A stretch of 64,000 bases of DNA from CAVRGQ01 sp963720785 (lineage in GTDB: Bacteria; Actinomycetota; Acidimicrobiia; IMCC26256; DASPTH01), in contig CAVRGQ010000008.1 of assembly GCA_963720785.1 (NCBI GenBank), forward strand, positions 186,001 through 250,000. The letters are read 5' to 3'. Position numbers and translations under genes: made by a program. A model generated the notes under the pieces. That model was not told where the DNA came from. It saw only the letters and a list, made by a program, of their open reading frames with translations, and did no database searches. Shown piece by piece: positions 42,786-49,601 of the stretch. Positions within the stretch are counted from its first letter, which is position 1; each line of letters opens with the position of its first letter.

Positions 42786-43901
42786 ATGAGTGTGTTGGTG
42801 GGAACGAGGAAGGGCCTGTTCACGGTCGACCGCGAAGGCACCGGCGGCAACGCGGGGTACGGCGTGGTCGGCACCGAGTTCCTCGGCGCGCCGGTCACCG
42901 CGGTGCTCGACGACGCGCGCGACGGCACGCTCTACGCCGCGCTCGACCACGGCCACTTCGGAGTGAAGCTGCACCGACGCGACGCGGGCGATGCGGCCTT
43001 CCGGGAGATCGCGGTGCCGGAGTATCCCGAACGGCCGGCCGACGCGATCGACGTGAACCCGATGTCGAACCAACCGGTGCCCTGGGCGCTGCAGCTGTTG
43101 TGGACGCTCGCGCCCGGCCACGCCGAGCAGCCCGGCCGGCTGTGGGCGGGCACCATCCCCGGCGGACTGTTCCGCTCCGACGACCGCGGCGACTCGTGGG
43201 AGATCGCGCGCTCCCTGTGGGACCGCCCCGAGCGCGCCCAGTGGATGGGTGGCGGCTACGACTGGGGCGGCATCCACTCAGTGAGCGTCGACCCGCGTGA
43301 CGCCCGCGTGCTCACGGTCGGGGTGTCGATCGGCGGCGTGTGGTGCTCCGACGACGACGGCGCGACCTGGGAGCTCGGCACCGGCCTACGCAACGCATAC
43401 CTCCCGCCCGACCAGGCGTACGAGCCCGGCCCCCAGGACCCGCACCGCCTCGACCGTTGCGCGGCCGACCCCGACGTCGTGTGGTGCCAGCACCACAACG
43501 GCGTGTTCCGCTCCACCGACGGCGGCCGCACCTTCACCGAGATCGAGGAGCGTCCGCCGTCGACCTTCGGCTTCGCCGTCGCCGCGCACCCGCACGACCC
43601 GGACACCGCGTGGTTCGTGCCCGCGCAAGCCGACGAGCAGCGCATCCCCGTCGACGGGCGCATGGTCGTGAGCCGCACGCGCGACGGCGGCGAGAGCTTC
43701 GACGTGCTCGGCACCGGCCTCCCCGACCAGCACGCGTACCACCTCGTGTACCGGCACGCGCTCGCCGTGGACTCGACCGGTGAGCGCCTCGCGATGGCGA
43801 GCACCACCGGCTCCCTCTTCGTGAGCGACGACGCGGGTGACACCTGGAACCACGTCACGAGCGGCCTCCCGCCCGTCGCCTGCGTCACCTGGACGGGTTG
43901 A
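42786..43901 (+). CDS. BNR/Asp-box repeat beta-propeller protein
   Basis: A 371-residue protein made of propeller blades with Asp-box motifs SDDRGDSW, SDDDGATW, STDGGRTF and SDDAGDTW. It begins MSVLVGTRKGLFTVDRE, without a signal peptide, so it is cytoplasmic and unlikely to be a sialidase in the usual sense. The family (glycosyl hydrolase BNR repeat-like, COG4447 type) occurs next to small MoaD-like genes. A role in modification by, or recognition of, the MoaD-like partner is conceivable but unproven. Confidence 0.82.
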   Translation: MSVLVGTRKGLFTVDREGTGGNAGYGVVGTEFLGAPVTAVLDDARDGTLYAALDHGHFGVKLHRRDAGDAAFREIAVPEYPERPADAIDVNPMSNQPVPWALQLLWTLAPGHAEQPGRLWAGTIPGGLFRSDDRGDSWEIARSLWDRPERAQWMGGGYDWGGIHSVSVDPRDARVLTVGVSIGGVWCSDDDGATWELGTGLRNAYLPPDQAYEPGPQDPHRLDRCAADPDVVWCQHHNGVFRSTDGGRTFTEIEERPPSTFGFAVAAHPHDPDTAWFVPAQADEQRIPVDGRMVVSRTRDGGESFDVLGTGLPDQHAYHLVYRHALAVDSTGERLAMASTTGSLFVSDDAGDTWNHVTSGLPPVACVTWTG

Positions 43902-43913
43902 TCCGCCTGACCG

Positions 43914-44348
43914 TCACGTCCACTGCGCGAGTTCGACCACCACGTCGGCGGGGCCGCGCAGGAACACGAGGTCGCGCTCGTTGAAGTGCATGAGCTCGTT
44001 GCGCGCCTCGAAGCCCGCGTCGACGAACGCCTGCAGGGTCGCGGCGATGTCGTCGACGCGGAAGCAGAAGTGGTTGAGGCCGGTGCGGGCAAGGAATCCG
44101 GAGCCCGCGTCGACCTCGACGCGCGGGGTGTCGAAGCAGAGGAGCTGCACCTCTTGATACGGCTCCGCGCCCGGGATCGCGAGGGTCACGTGGTCGGCCC
44201 GCACGCCGTCGAGGCCCAGGTAGGCGTCCATCACGGGTCCCGTGGCCACCACCCGCTTCACCACCTCGAAGCCGAGCACGCCGAAGAAGCGCAGGGCCTC
44301 GTCGACGTCGGTGACACAGATGGTGACGTGGTCGAAGGTCGCTGGCAT
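43914..44348 (-). CDS. VOC family protein (methylmalonyl-CoA epimerase/glyoxalase-like)
   Basis: A 144-residue protein with paired VOC modules. FDHVTICVTDVDEALRFFGVLGF opens it and GLNHFCFRVDDIAATLQAFV begins the second module; His7, Glu in YQEVQLLCFD, His in NHFCF and Glu in DVVVELAQW are in metal-ligand positions of the superfamily. It is followed after 5 bases by a second VOC gene on the same strand, so they likely form an operon and perhaps a heterodimer. ATG 44346-44348 is the start. Confidence 0.85.
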   Translation of the reverse strand: MPATFDHVTICVTDVDEALRFFGVLGFEVVKRVVATGPVMDAYLGLDGVRADHVTLAIPGAEPYQEVQLLCFDTPRVEVDAGSGFLARTGLNHFCFRVDDIAATLQAFVDAGFEARNELMHFNERDLVFLRGPADVVVELAQWT

Positions 44349-44353
44349 CGCGG

Positions 44354-44743
44354 TCAGCCCTTGGTCGGTGCGACCAGCTCCACTTCGAACCCGGAGCCGT
44401 CCTCCAAGTAGATCACCTCGGCGCCACCCGCGATCGGGTGGGTGTCGACGGGAAGGCGCGACCAGCCGTGGGCGGCGGCGCCCGCGGCGATCTCCTCGAG
44501 CCGCGTGTCGTCGTCGACCGCGAACGCGAGGTGGTTCAACCCGGGGCGGAACCGGCTGTAGAGCATCCCCGGCACCATGTCGGGCGACTGCTCCATCGCG
44601 AGCGACGCGCCGCCCTCGGTGCGGAACAGCAGGATGCCGACCACCGTGTCGTCGGCCTGGTAGCCGAGCTCGCCGAGCAGCCAGGTCCACGAGTCGCGGG
44701 CTCGCTCGAGATCGGGAACCCACAGGGTCAGGTGGTGCAGCAC
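44354..44743 (-). CDS. VOC family protein
   Basis: A 129-residue protein beginning at GTG 44741-44743 (VLHHLTLWVPDLERARDSW) and ending GFEVELVAPTKG. The histidine of HHLTLWV, NHLAFAVDD and the final EVEL are VOC metal-site positions. GTG lies 8 bases from TAGCCT (44751-44756 on the minus strand), so leaderless. It precedes the other VOC gene by 5 bases on this strand. Confidence 0.85.
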   Translation of the reverse strand: MLHHLTLWVPDLERARDSWTWLLGELGYQADDTVVGILLFRTEGGASLAMEQSPDMVPGMLYSRFRPGLNHLAFAVDDDTRLEEIAAGAAAHGWSRLPVDTHPIAGGAEVIYLEDGSGFEVELVAPTKG

Positions 44744-44766
44744 CTGCGGGAGGCTATCGGCCGCGC

Positions 44767-45645
44767 TCAGGCCGCGCGCGCAGGATTCGTGACGGGAACG
44801 TCGGGGCGGGCCGCGCCCGTGAACGGGTACGCGAGGTGGCGCCACCAGCCGTCCTGCGGCACGGGGTCGTGGGTGCCGAAGCCGGTGGGCCGTCGGTCGG
44901 CGGGCAGGTACGCGGTGCCGAACAGCTTGTCGATCACCGGGAGCCCGAAGTTCTTGTCGCGCGCCTCGGGGTCGATCGCGTGGTGCCAGTGGTGCCACTC
45001 GGGCGTGTTGATCACCCAGCGCACGCCGGGGAAACGCAACCGCACGTTCGAGTGCTGGAACAGCGCGAGCAGGGTGAAGAACACCGCCACACCGGCGAAG
45101 ACGCCGCCGCCGTAACCGAGCGCGAACAGGGGCGCGATCACACACGCCTGGGTGAAGGCGCCGTCGACCGGGTGCAGGCGCGCCGACGCGACCCAGTCCA
45201 TCTGCTCGATGCTGTGGTGCACCGAGTGGAAGCGCCACAGGAACGGCACTGCGTGCGTCAGCCGGTGCCCCACGTAGTTGCCGAGGAAGGCGACCGCGAG
45301 GCCCAGCGCCAGCGCCACCGCGAGCGGCAACGCGGCGACGATGCCGAAGGTACGCAGCCACACCAGCGGCAACGCGAAGATCACGCCGAGCACGATGCCG
45401 CCGATCGTCACGAGGAGGTTGTCGACGAAGAGGTGTGTGAGATCGGTGAGCAGGTGCGGCCGGAACACCCGCTGCGGCCGGAACGCGAACAACTTCTCCA
45501 GCGGGACGAACAACAGGAACAGCACCGCGAGCCCGACGATCGCCGAGGCGCCGCGCACCACCAGCGCGAGCACCAGTGCCGCGACGAACGTGAGCGCGAC
45601 TCCCCAACTCTGCATGGGCCATCTCTGCATGGGCCATCTCTGCAT
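44767..45645 (-). CDS. Sterol desaturase/fatty-acid hydroxylase superfamily membrane protein
   Basis: About 292 residues with four to six helices and the eight-histidine di-iron site: HRLTH, HSVHH and HHWHH in the conserved order. It would hydroxylate or desaturate a lipid at the membrane. Three in-frame ATGs (45645, 45630, 45615) fall in a 15-bp tandem repeat encoding MQRWP, so the exact start is unclear; the first helix begins right after MQSWG. The nearby secreted-protein gene is upstream on the same strand. Confidence 0.9.
   Translation of the reverse strand: MQRWPMQRWPMQSWGVALTFVAALVLALVVRGASAIVGLAVLFLLFVPLEKLFAFRPQRVFRPHLLTDLTHLFVDNLLVTIGGIVLGVIFALPLVWLRTFGIVAALPLAVALALGLAVAFLGNYVGHRLTHAVPFLWRFHSVHHSIEQMDWVASARLHPVDGAFTQACVIAPLFALGYGGGVFAGVAVFFTLLALFQHSNVRLRFPGVRWVINTPEWHHWHHAIDPEARDKNFGLPVIDKLFGTAYLPADRRPTGFGTHDPVPQDGWWRHLAYPFTGAARPDVPVTNPARAA
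45605..45645. repeat. 15-bp tandem repeat carrying three in-frame start codons
   Basis: Units of CATGGGCCATCTCTG (plus strand) occur almost three times at 45609-45645. On the minus strand each supplies an ATG and encodes MQRWP. The unit is a multiple of three, so slippage keeps the reading frame while adding or removing start codons. Confidence 0.75.
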
Positions 45646-45706
45646 GGGGCCAGCCTCGCCCCGGGAGATCAGGGGCGCGTCGCCGGAGTGTGAGGGGAAC
45701 GCGAAG

Positions 45707-46237
45707 TCAGGCCTTGCCCTGCGAGTTGCGGCCCAGTGCAAGGATCGCGGTGAGCTCGTTCTCGACCGAGGAGCCCTTCGGGAGCCCGGAGATGGTGACG
45801 ACGGCGTACTGGTCGCCGTGGATCACGTAGAGCTTGCCGAAGCGCTCGCACTCCATCGACGTGGGGCCGCCCTTGGTGCACTGCGCGATCGACTTGTCGC
45901 CGACGCCTGCGATCACGAGGTTCTTCTTGTCGACGGCGAGGGCGTCGAGGTCGGTGCCGGCCGCAGCCGTGAGCGGGTGCTCGGCGTAGGTGACCTTCAC
46001 GCCGGCCTTCGTGGTCCAGGTGCAGGTGTCGACCCCGCCGATGGTCGACGCCTTCGGTGCGCTCGCCTTCTTGGTGAGCGCGGTGCTGACCTGGCGGCGG
46101 GTGATCGTGGCGCAGGTGGTGTTCATCGCCGACGCGCCCAGCGATGCCCCGGCCGGCGCTCCGGGCACCACCGTGGCGAGCAGCACGAACGCGCCGCCGA
46201 GGGCAGCCACCAGGAGACGATTGATCCACGTGCACAT
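45707..46237 (-). CDS. Secreted DUF3558-like protein
   Basis: A 176-residue exported protein. The N terminus MCTWINRLLVAALGGAFVLL with a small Ala-Gly region is a signal peptide. The mature part has four cysteines: TCATITRRQV, DTCTWTTKAG, AQCTKGG and MECERFGK, and repeats of a CTW-type motif seen in DUF3558-like actinobacterial lipoproteins. Its gene faces the ECF sigma gene across a 116-base divergent region and may be a target of that sigma factor. Function is unknown. Confidence 0.75.
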   Translation of the reverse strand: MCTWINRLLVAALGGAFVLLATVVPGAPAGASLGASAMNTTCATITRRQVSTALTKKASAPKASTIGGVDTCTWTTKAGVKVTYAEHPLTAAAGTDLDALAVDKKNLVIAGVGDKSIAQCTKGGPTSMECERFGKLYVIHGDQYAVVTISGLPKGSSVENELTAILALGRNSQGKA

Positions 46238-46317
46238 GTCACCAGTATCGGGGCCCGCACCCCCTCCGTGGCCATCAGGGAAGCCCGTCGCGGACGGGAG
46301 AAAAGGGCGGGACCTCG

Positions 46318-46353
46318 GGAACTTTCACCGCTCGGACCCGGTCTACCCACCAG
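46318..46353 (+). promoter_or_regulatory. ECF-type promoter of the sigma factor gene
   Basis: GGAACTTTC at 46318-46326 matches the GGAAC -35 of ECF sigma factors, and GTCTAC (46341-46346) is a plausible -10, 18 bases after GGAAC. The ATG of the sigma gene lies 8 bases further on, so transcription may start at the ATG. This is what positive autoregulation by an ECF factor looks like. Confidence 0.6.
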
Positions 46354-46863
46354 ATGGGGAGCGACCGCCGCCGGTTCGAGCACCTGGTTGCCGCGGATGC
46401 CGGCGCGGTGACCGCGTACGCCCGCGCGATGACGAACGACCGTTGGGCCGCCGACGACGCCGTCCAGGAGACCTTCTTGCGGGCCTGGAAGTACCTCGAC
46501 TCCTTCCGGGGCCGCGGTTCCTTCGAAGGCTGGCTGATCCGCATCTGCCACAACTGCGTGATCGATCTCGCCCGGTCCCGGGTCGACGCTCCCGACGACC
46601 GCATCCCCGAGACGACCGAGGCGCCCGACCACTCGGGCGAGGTGCACGACCTCATCGAGCGCCTCCCCGCCGAGCAGCGCGAGGTGGTCGCGCTGTGCGG
46701 GGTGCTCGGCTACGACTACGCCGGCGCCGCCGAGATCCTCGACGTGCCCGTCGGCACCATCCGTTCCCGGCTCCACCGTGCCCGCGCCGCGCTCGAACGC
46801 GAGCTGCTCGCCGCCGAGGCCGACGACGAAGCCCCACCCCAGCTCAGGAAGGTGAGCGCATGA
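46354..46863 (+). CDS. ECF RNA polymerase sigma factor
   Basis: A 169-residue sigma-70 family member with only regions 2 and 4. Region 2: DDAVQETFLRAWKYLDSFRGRGSF is in the expected place, with GWLIRICHNCVIDLARSR. Region 4: LPAEQREVVALCGVLGYDYAGAAEILDVP then GTIRSRLHRARAALERELL as recognition helix. It would direct an extracytoplasmic-stress regulon. ATGA overlap with the next gene, a zinc-finger anti-sigma-like protein, makes it a typical sigma/anti-sigma pair. An ECF-type promoter precedes it. Confidence 0.93.
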   Translation: MGSDRRRFEHLVAADAGAVTAYARAMTNDRWAADDAVQETFLRAWKYLDSFRGRGSFEGWLIRICHNCVIDLARSRVDAPDDRIPETTEAPDHSGEVHDLIERLPAEQREVVALCGVLGYDYAGAAEILDVPVGTIRSRLHRARAALERELLAAEADDEAPPQLRKVSA

Positions 46864-47441
46864 ACTGCGACCAGGCCCTCCTCGTGCTCGTTGACGACGA
46901 CACCGACCCCATCATGCAGCGCGCGGCCCGCGTGCACGTCGCCACGTGCGGCGTGTGCTCGCGTGCCTACCACGACCCCGACGCACCGTCGGCGGTGCTC
47001 ACGCGCCTGCGGCCGTTCGTGGCCGAACCGTCGATGCTCGTGCGGGTGGTGCTGGTCACGCTCGCGATCGCGCAGATCGTCGTGGCCTGCCCCTGGCTGT
47101 TCGGCGCGAGCCTCGTGCCCGACCACAACGTCGCGATCGCCCACCTCACCCGCGACGGCGTGTTCGGTCTCGTCGCCGCGAGCGTGGCGCTGCTCGCGGC
47201 ATGGCGATCCCGGTACCTGGTGCCGGCTCTGCTCGTCGGCGCACTGGTCTTGCTCGCGGAATTCGCCGCTGGCGTCGTCGACCAGCAGACCCAGTCCGTG
47301 AGCCCGACCTTCGAGCTCACCCACGCGATCACCTTCGTGATGCTCGCGGTGCTCGCCTGGGCCGCGGCCAGCACGTGTCGCGATCACAATCGCGGCCACG
47401 ATCACGCGTCGCAGTCGCCCTCGCGTCTGCACTCGCTCTGA
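46860..47441 (+). CDS. Zinc-finger anti-sigma-like membrane protein
   Basis: A 193-residue protein with N-terminal MNCDQALLVLVDDD and HVATCGVCSRAY, an H-x3-C-x2-C zinc-binding anti-sigma signature, followed by about four transmembrane helices (about 62-80, 93-112, 118-136, 146-163) and a histidine-rich tail (HNRGHDH). Most actinobacterial ZAS anti-sigmas have one helix; four are unusual and suggest a sensing membrane domain. ATG overlaps the sigma stop, so the pair is translationally coupled. Confidence 0.8.
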   Translation: MNCDQALLVLVDDDTDPIMQRAARVHVATCGVCSRAYHDPDAPSAVLTRLRPFVAEPSMLVRVVLVTLAIAQIVVACPWLFGASLVPDHNVAIAHLTRDGVFGLVAASVALLAAWRSRYLVPALLVGALVLLAEFAAGVVDQQTQSVSPTFELTHAITFVMLAVLAWAAASTCRDHNRGHDHASQSPSRLHSL

Positions 47442-47454
47442 TCTTGCGCGGTCG

Positions 47455-49197
47455 TCAGGCTGCGTGCTCCGACCGCGCCACGTGCACGCGGGCGTGCGCC
47501 ACGGCCGCATCCAGGTCGGTGAAAAGATGGTTCTCGTGGGCGAGGCGGTCGAGCACGCCCACCGCCTCGAGCACCTTGAGGTGCTCCGGGCGCGGCCCCT
47601 TCAGCAACACGGTGATGCCGCGCGCCTCCAGCTGCGCCACGATCTCGCCGAGCGCCTGCGCACCCGTGGCGTCGAGCACCTGGAGGTCGGGGAGGCGCAG
47701 GATGACGACCTGCACACCGTGCACTGCGGTGAGCTCCGCCAGGAAGCGCTGCGCGGCGCCGAAGAAGAGGGCGCCGTCGAGGCGGTAGGTGAGGATGTGC
47801 TCCGAGAGCAGCTCCTGCTCCTCGTCGGGGGTCACCCCGTCGGCGCCGAAACCCTGAGCAGTTGCTGCCACCCGTTCGGCCGTCACCGTCGCGTTCCGGG
47901 CGACGGCGCGGAGCGCGAGCAGCGCGGCCACGGCCACGCCGATCTCCACCGCGACGATGAGATCGAAGGTCACCGTCGCCGCGGCCGTGAGCACCAGCAC
48001 CGCGGCGTCGGCGCGGGTGGAGCGCAACACCATGCGCACGCCGTGGACGTCGACCATTCGGCACGCGGTGACCATCAACACGCCGGCCAGCGCCGCGAGC
48101 GGGATCTCGGCGACGAGCGACCCGCCGAGGTACACGACGCCGATCAACACCACCGCGTGGGTGATCGCCGAGAGCCGGGTGCGTCCACCCGAGCGCACGT
48201 TCACCGCGGTGCGGGCGATCGCGCCCGTCGCCGGCATGCCCCCGAACAGCGGCGTGACCAGGTTGGCGAGGCCCTGTCCGAAGAGCTCGCGATCGGGATC
48301 GTGCGGTGTCCCGTCGCTCATGCCGTCGGCGACCTTCGCCGAGAGCAGGCTCTCGAGCCCGGCGAGCAGCGCCACCGCGAGCGCAGCCGAGAACAGCTCA
48401 CTGAGCTGCCCCGCCGACACGCTCGGGAGCGACGGCGCCGGCAGCCCGGCCGGGAGCGCGCCGATGAGCGACACGTTCATGTTCGCGACGGAGGCCACGA
48501 CCGTCGCCACCACCACGGCGAGCAACGAGCCGGGGATGGCACGGTGGAGCCGGGCCGAACCGACCATGATCACGGCGACGAGCGCCACCAGCGCGAGCGG
48601 TTGCCAGCTCCCGGCGCCGCCCAGCGCGTCGCCCACGGCCCGCACCGCGACCGCGGCCGTGTTCTCCCCCGTGGGCTTGGGCACACCGAGCGCGGTGGGG
48701 ACCTGTTGCAGGAAGATGATGGCGGCGATGCCGATGGTGAAGCCCTCCACCACGGGCCACGGGATGAAGGCGAGGTAGCGACCGACGCCGGCGAACGCGG
48801 CGATGACCACCAGCACGCCGGCCATGAGCCCGACGATCATGACCGCGCTCGCACCGAAGTGCGCGACCACCGGCACGAGCACCACGGTCATCGCGCCGGT
48901 GGGGCCCGACACCTGCACGTTCGAACCCCCGAACACCGCGGCCACGAGCCCGGCGACGATCGCGGTGACGAGCCCGGCCTCTGCGCCGAGCCCCGTCGCG
49001 ATGCCGAAGCCGAGCGCGAGAGGTAGCGCCACCACGCCGACGGTCAGGCCGGCGACGAGATCGGCGCGCCACGTGCGCGGCACGTCCGCATAGTCGGCCC
49101 GCCGCGGCAGCATGCCGCGCGCGCGGCCAAGGACCGTCGCGAGCGCGCCGCTCACGACCGGCCGTTCACGACGCGCCTCACGACGCACCGGCGGCAC
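47455..49197 (-). CDS. SulP family anion transporter with STAS domain
   Basis: A 580-residue SulP transporter. The membrane part begins after RADYADVPRTWRADLVAGLTVGVVALPLALGFGIATG (family opening, listed by landmarks) and has the Pro/Gly-rich helices NVQVSGPTGAMTVVL and LTPLFGGMPATGAIARTAVN-like sequence; the C-terminal STAS domain (EHILTYRLDGALFFGAAQRF to DLDAAVAHARVHV) is intact. Substrate may be sulfate, bicarbonate or another anion. Start GTG 49197 overlaps the ArsR gene end; GTG 49155 (VSGALATVL) is an alternative. It is the likely target of the ArsR regulator encoded immediately upstream. Confidence 0.9.
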   Translation of the reverse strand: MPPVRREARRERPVVSGALATVLGRARGMLPRRADYADVPRTWRADLVAGLTVGVVALPLALGFGIATGLGAEAGLVTAIVAGLVAAVFGGSNVQVSGPTGAMTVVLVPVVAHFGASAVMIVGLMAGVLVVIAAFAGVGRYLAFIPWPVVEGFTIGIAAIIFLQQVPTALGVPKPTGENTAAVAVRAVGDALGGAGSWQPLALVALVAVIMVGSARLHRAIPGSLLAVVVATVVASVANMNVSLIGALPAGLPAPSLPSVSAGQLSELFSAALAVALLAGLESLLSAKVADGMSDGTPHDPDRELFGQGLANLVTPLFGGMPATGAIARTAVNVRSGGRTRLSAITHAVVLIGVVYLGGSLVAEIPLAALAGVLMVTACRMVDVHGVRMVLRSTRADAAVLVLTAAATVTFDLIVAVEIGVAVAALLALRAVARNATVTAERVAATAQGFGADGVTPDEEQELLSEHILTYRLDGALFFGAAQRFLAELTAVHGVQVVILRLPDLQVLDATGAQALGEIVAQLEARGITVLLKGPRPEHLKVLEAVGVLDRLAHENHLFTDLDAAVAHARVHVARSEHAA

Positions 49198-49541
49198 GCA
49201 ACCCGGCGAGGAGCTCGGCGGAATCGCTCAGTGCCACGAGCATGAACTGCTTCGCGACCCGCGAGCAGCGCGGCGAGCTCGGGCGCCCGCAGCGAGTAGT
49301 ACACCGTGGACCCCGCCTTGCGGGTGGTGACCAACCCGGCACGCCGCAACACCGCGAGCTGCTGCGACAGGTGCGACGACTCGATGCCCACGAGCGGTTG
49401 CATCTCCCCCACCGAGTGCTCCCCCTCCGAGAGCACCTCCAACACCCGGATGCGGGCGGGATGGGCGAGGGCCCGGAACAGTTCGGCCTTTGCTTCGGGG
49501 ACCGGGCGGCTGAGGGCGGCTTCGAGATCACGGTTCGGCAC
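49178..49541 (-). CDS. ArsR/SmtB family regulator (frameshifted)
   Basis: Starting at GTG 49539-49541, the protein opens with AKAELFRALAHPARIRVLEVLSEGEHSVGEM (ArsR winged helix, shown by its landmarks) and contains SSHLSQQLAVLRRAGLVTTRKAGSTVYYSL. At about 49258 one base is missing; the next frame continues VAKQFMLVALSDSAELLAGLR, the expected C-terminal helix. Corrected length is about 121 residues. No metal-binding cysteines are visible, so a non-metal signal is likely, as in ArsR proteins linked to SulP transporters. The -10 TATCAT (49548-49553, minus strand) lies 7 bases from the start; a palindromic operator sits just upstream. Confidence 0.86.
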
Positions 49542-49547
49542 GTGCTG

Positions 49548-49590
49548 ATGATATCACTATCTGAGTATCTGACAGAATTCTCAGATACTC
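49548..49590. promoter_or_regulatory. Promoter and operator of the arsR-sulP pair
   Basis: GAGTATCTGA (49563-49572) and TCAGATACTC (49581-49590) are perfect 10-bp arms around CAGAATTC; an extra ATCTGA copy follows 8 bases to the left (49558-49563). The palindrome sits just upstream of the TATCAT -10, a position suited to repression by the ArsR protein. Confidence 0.65.
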
Positions 49591-49601
49591 CCAGCTCGCG
49601 G

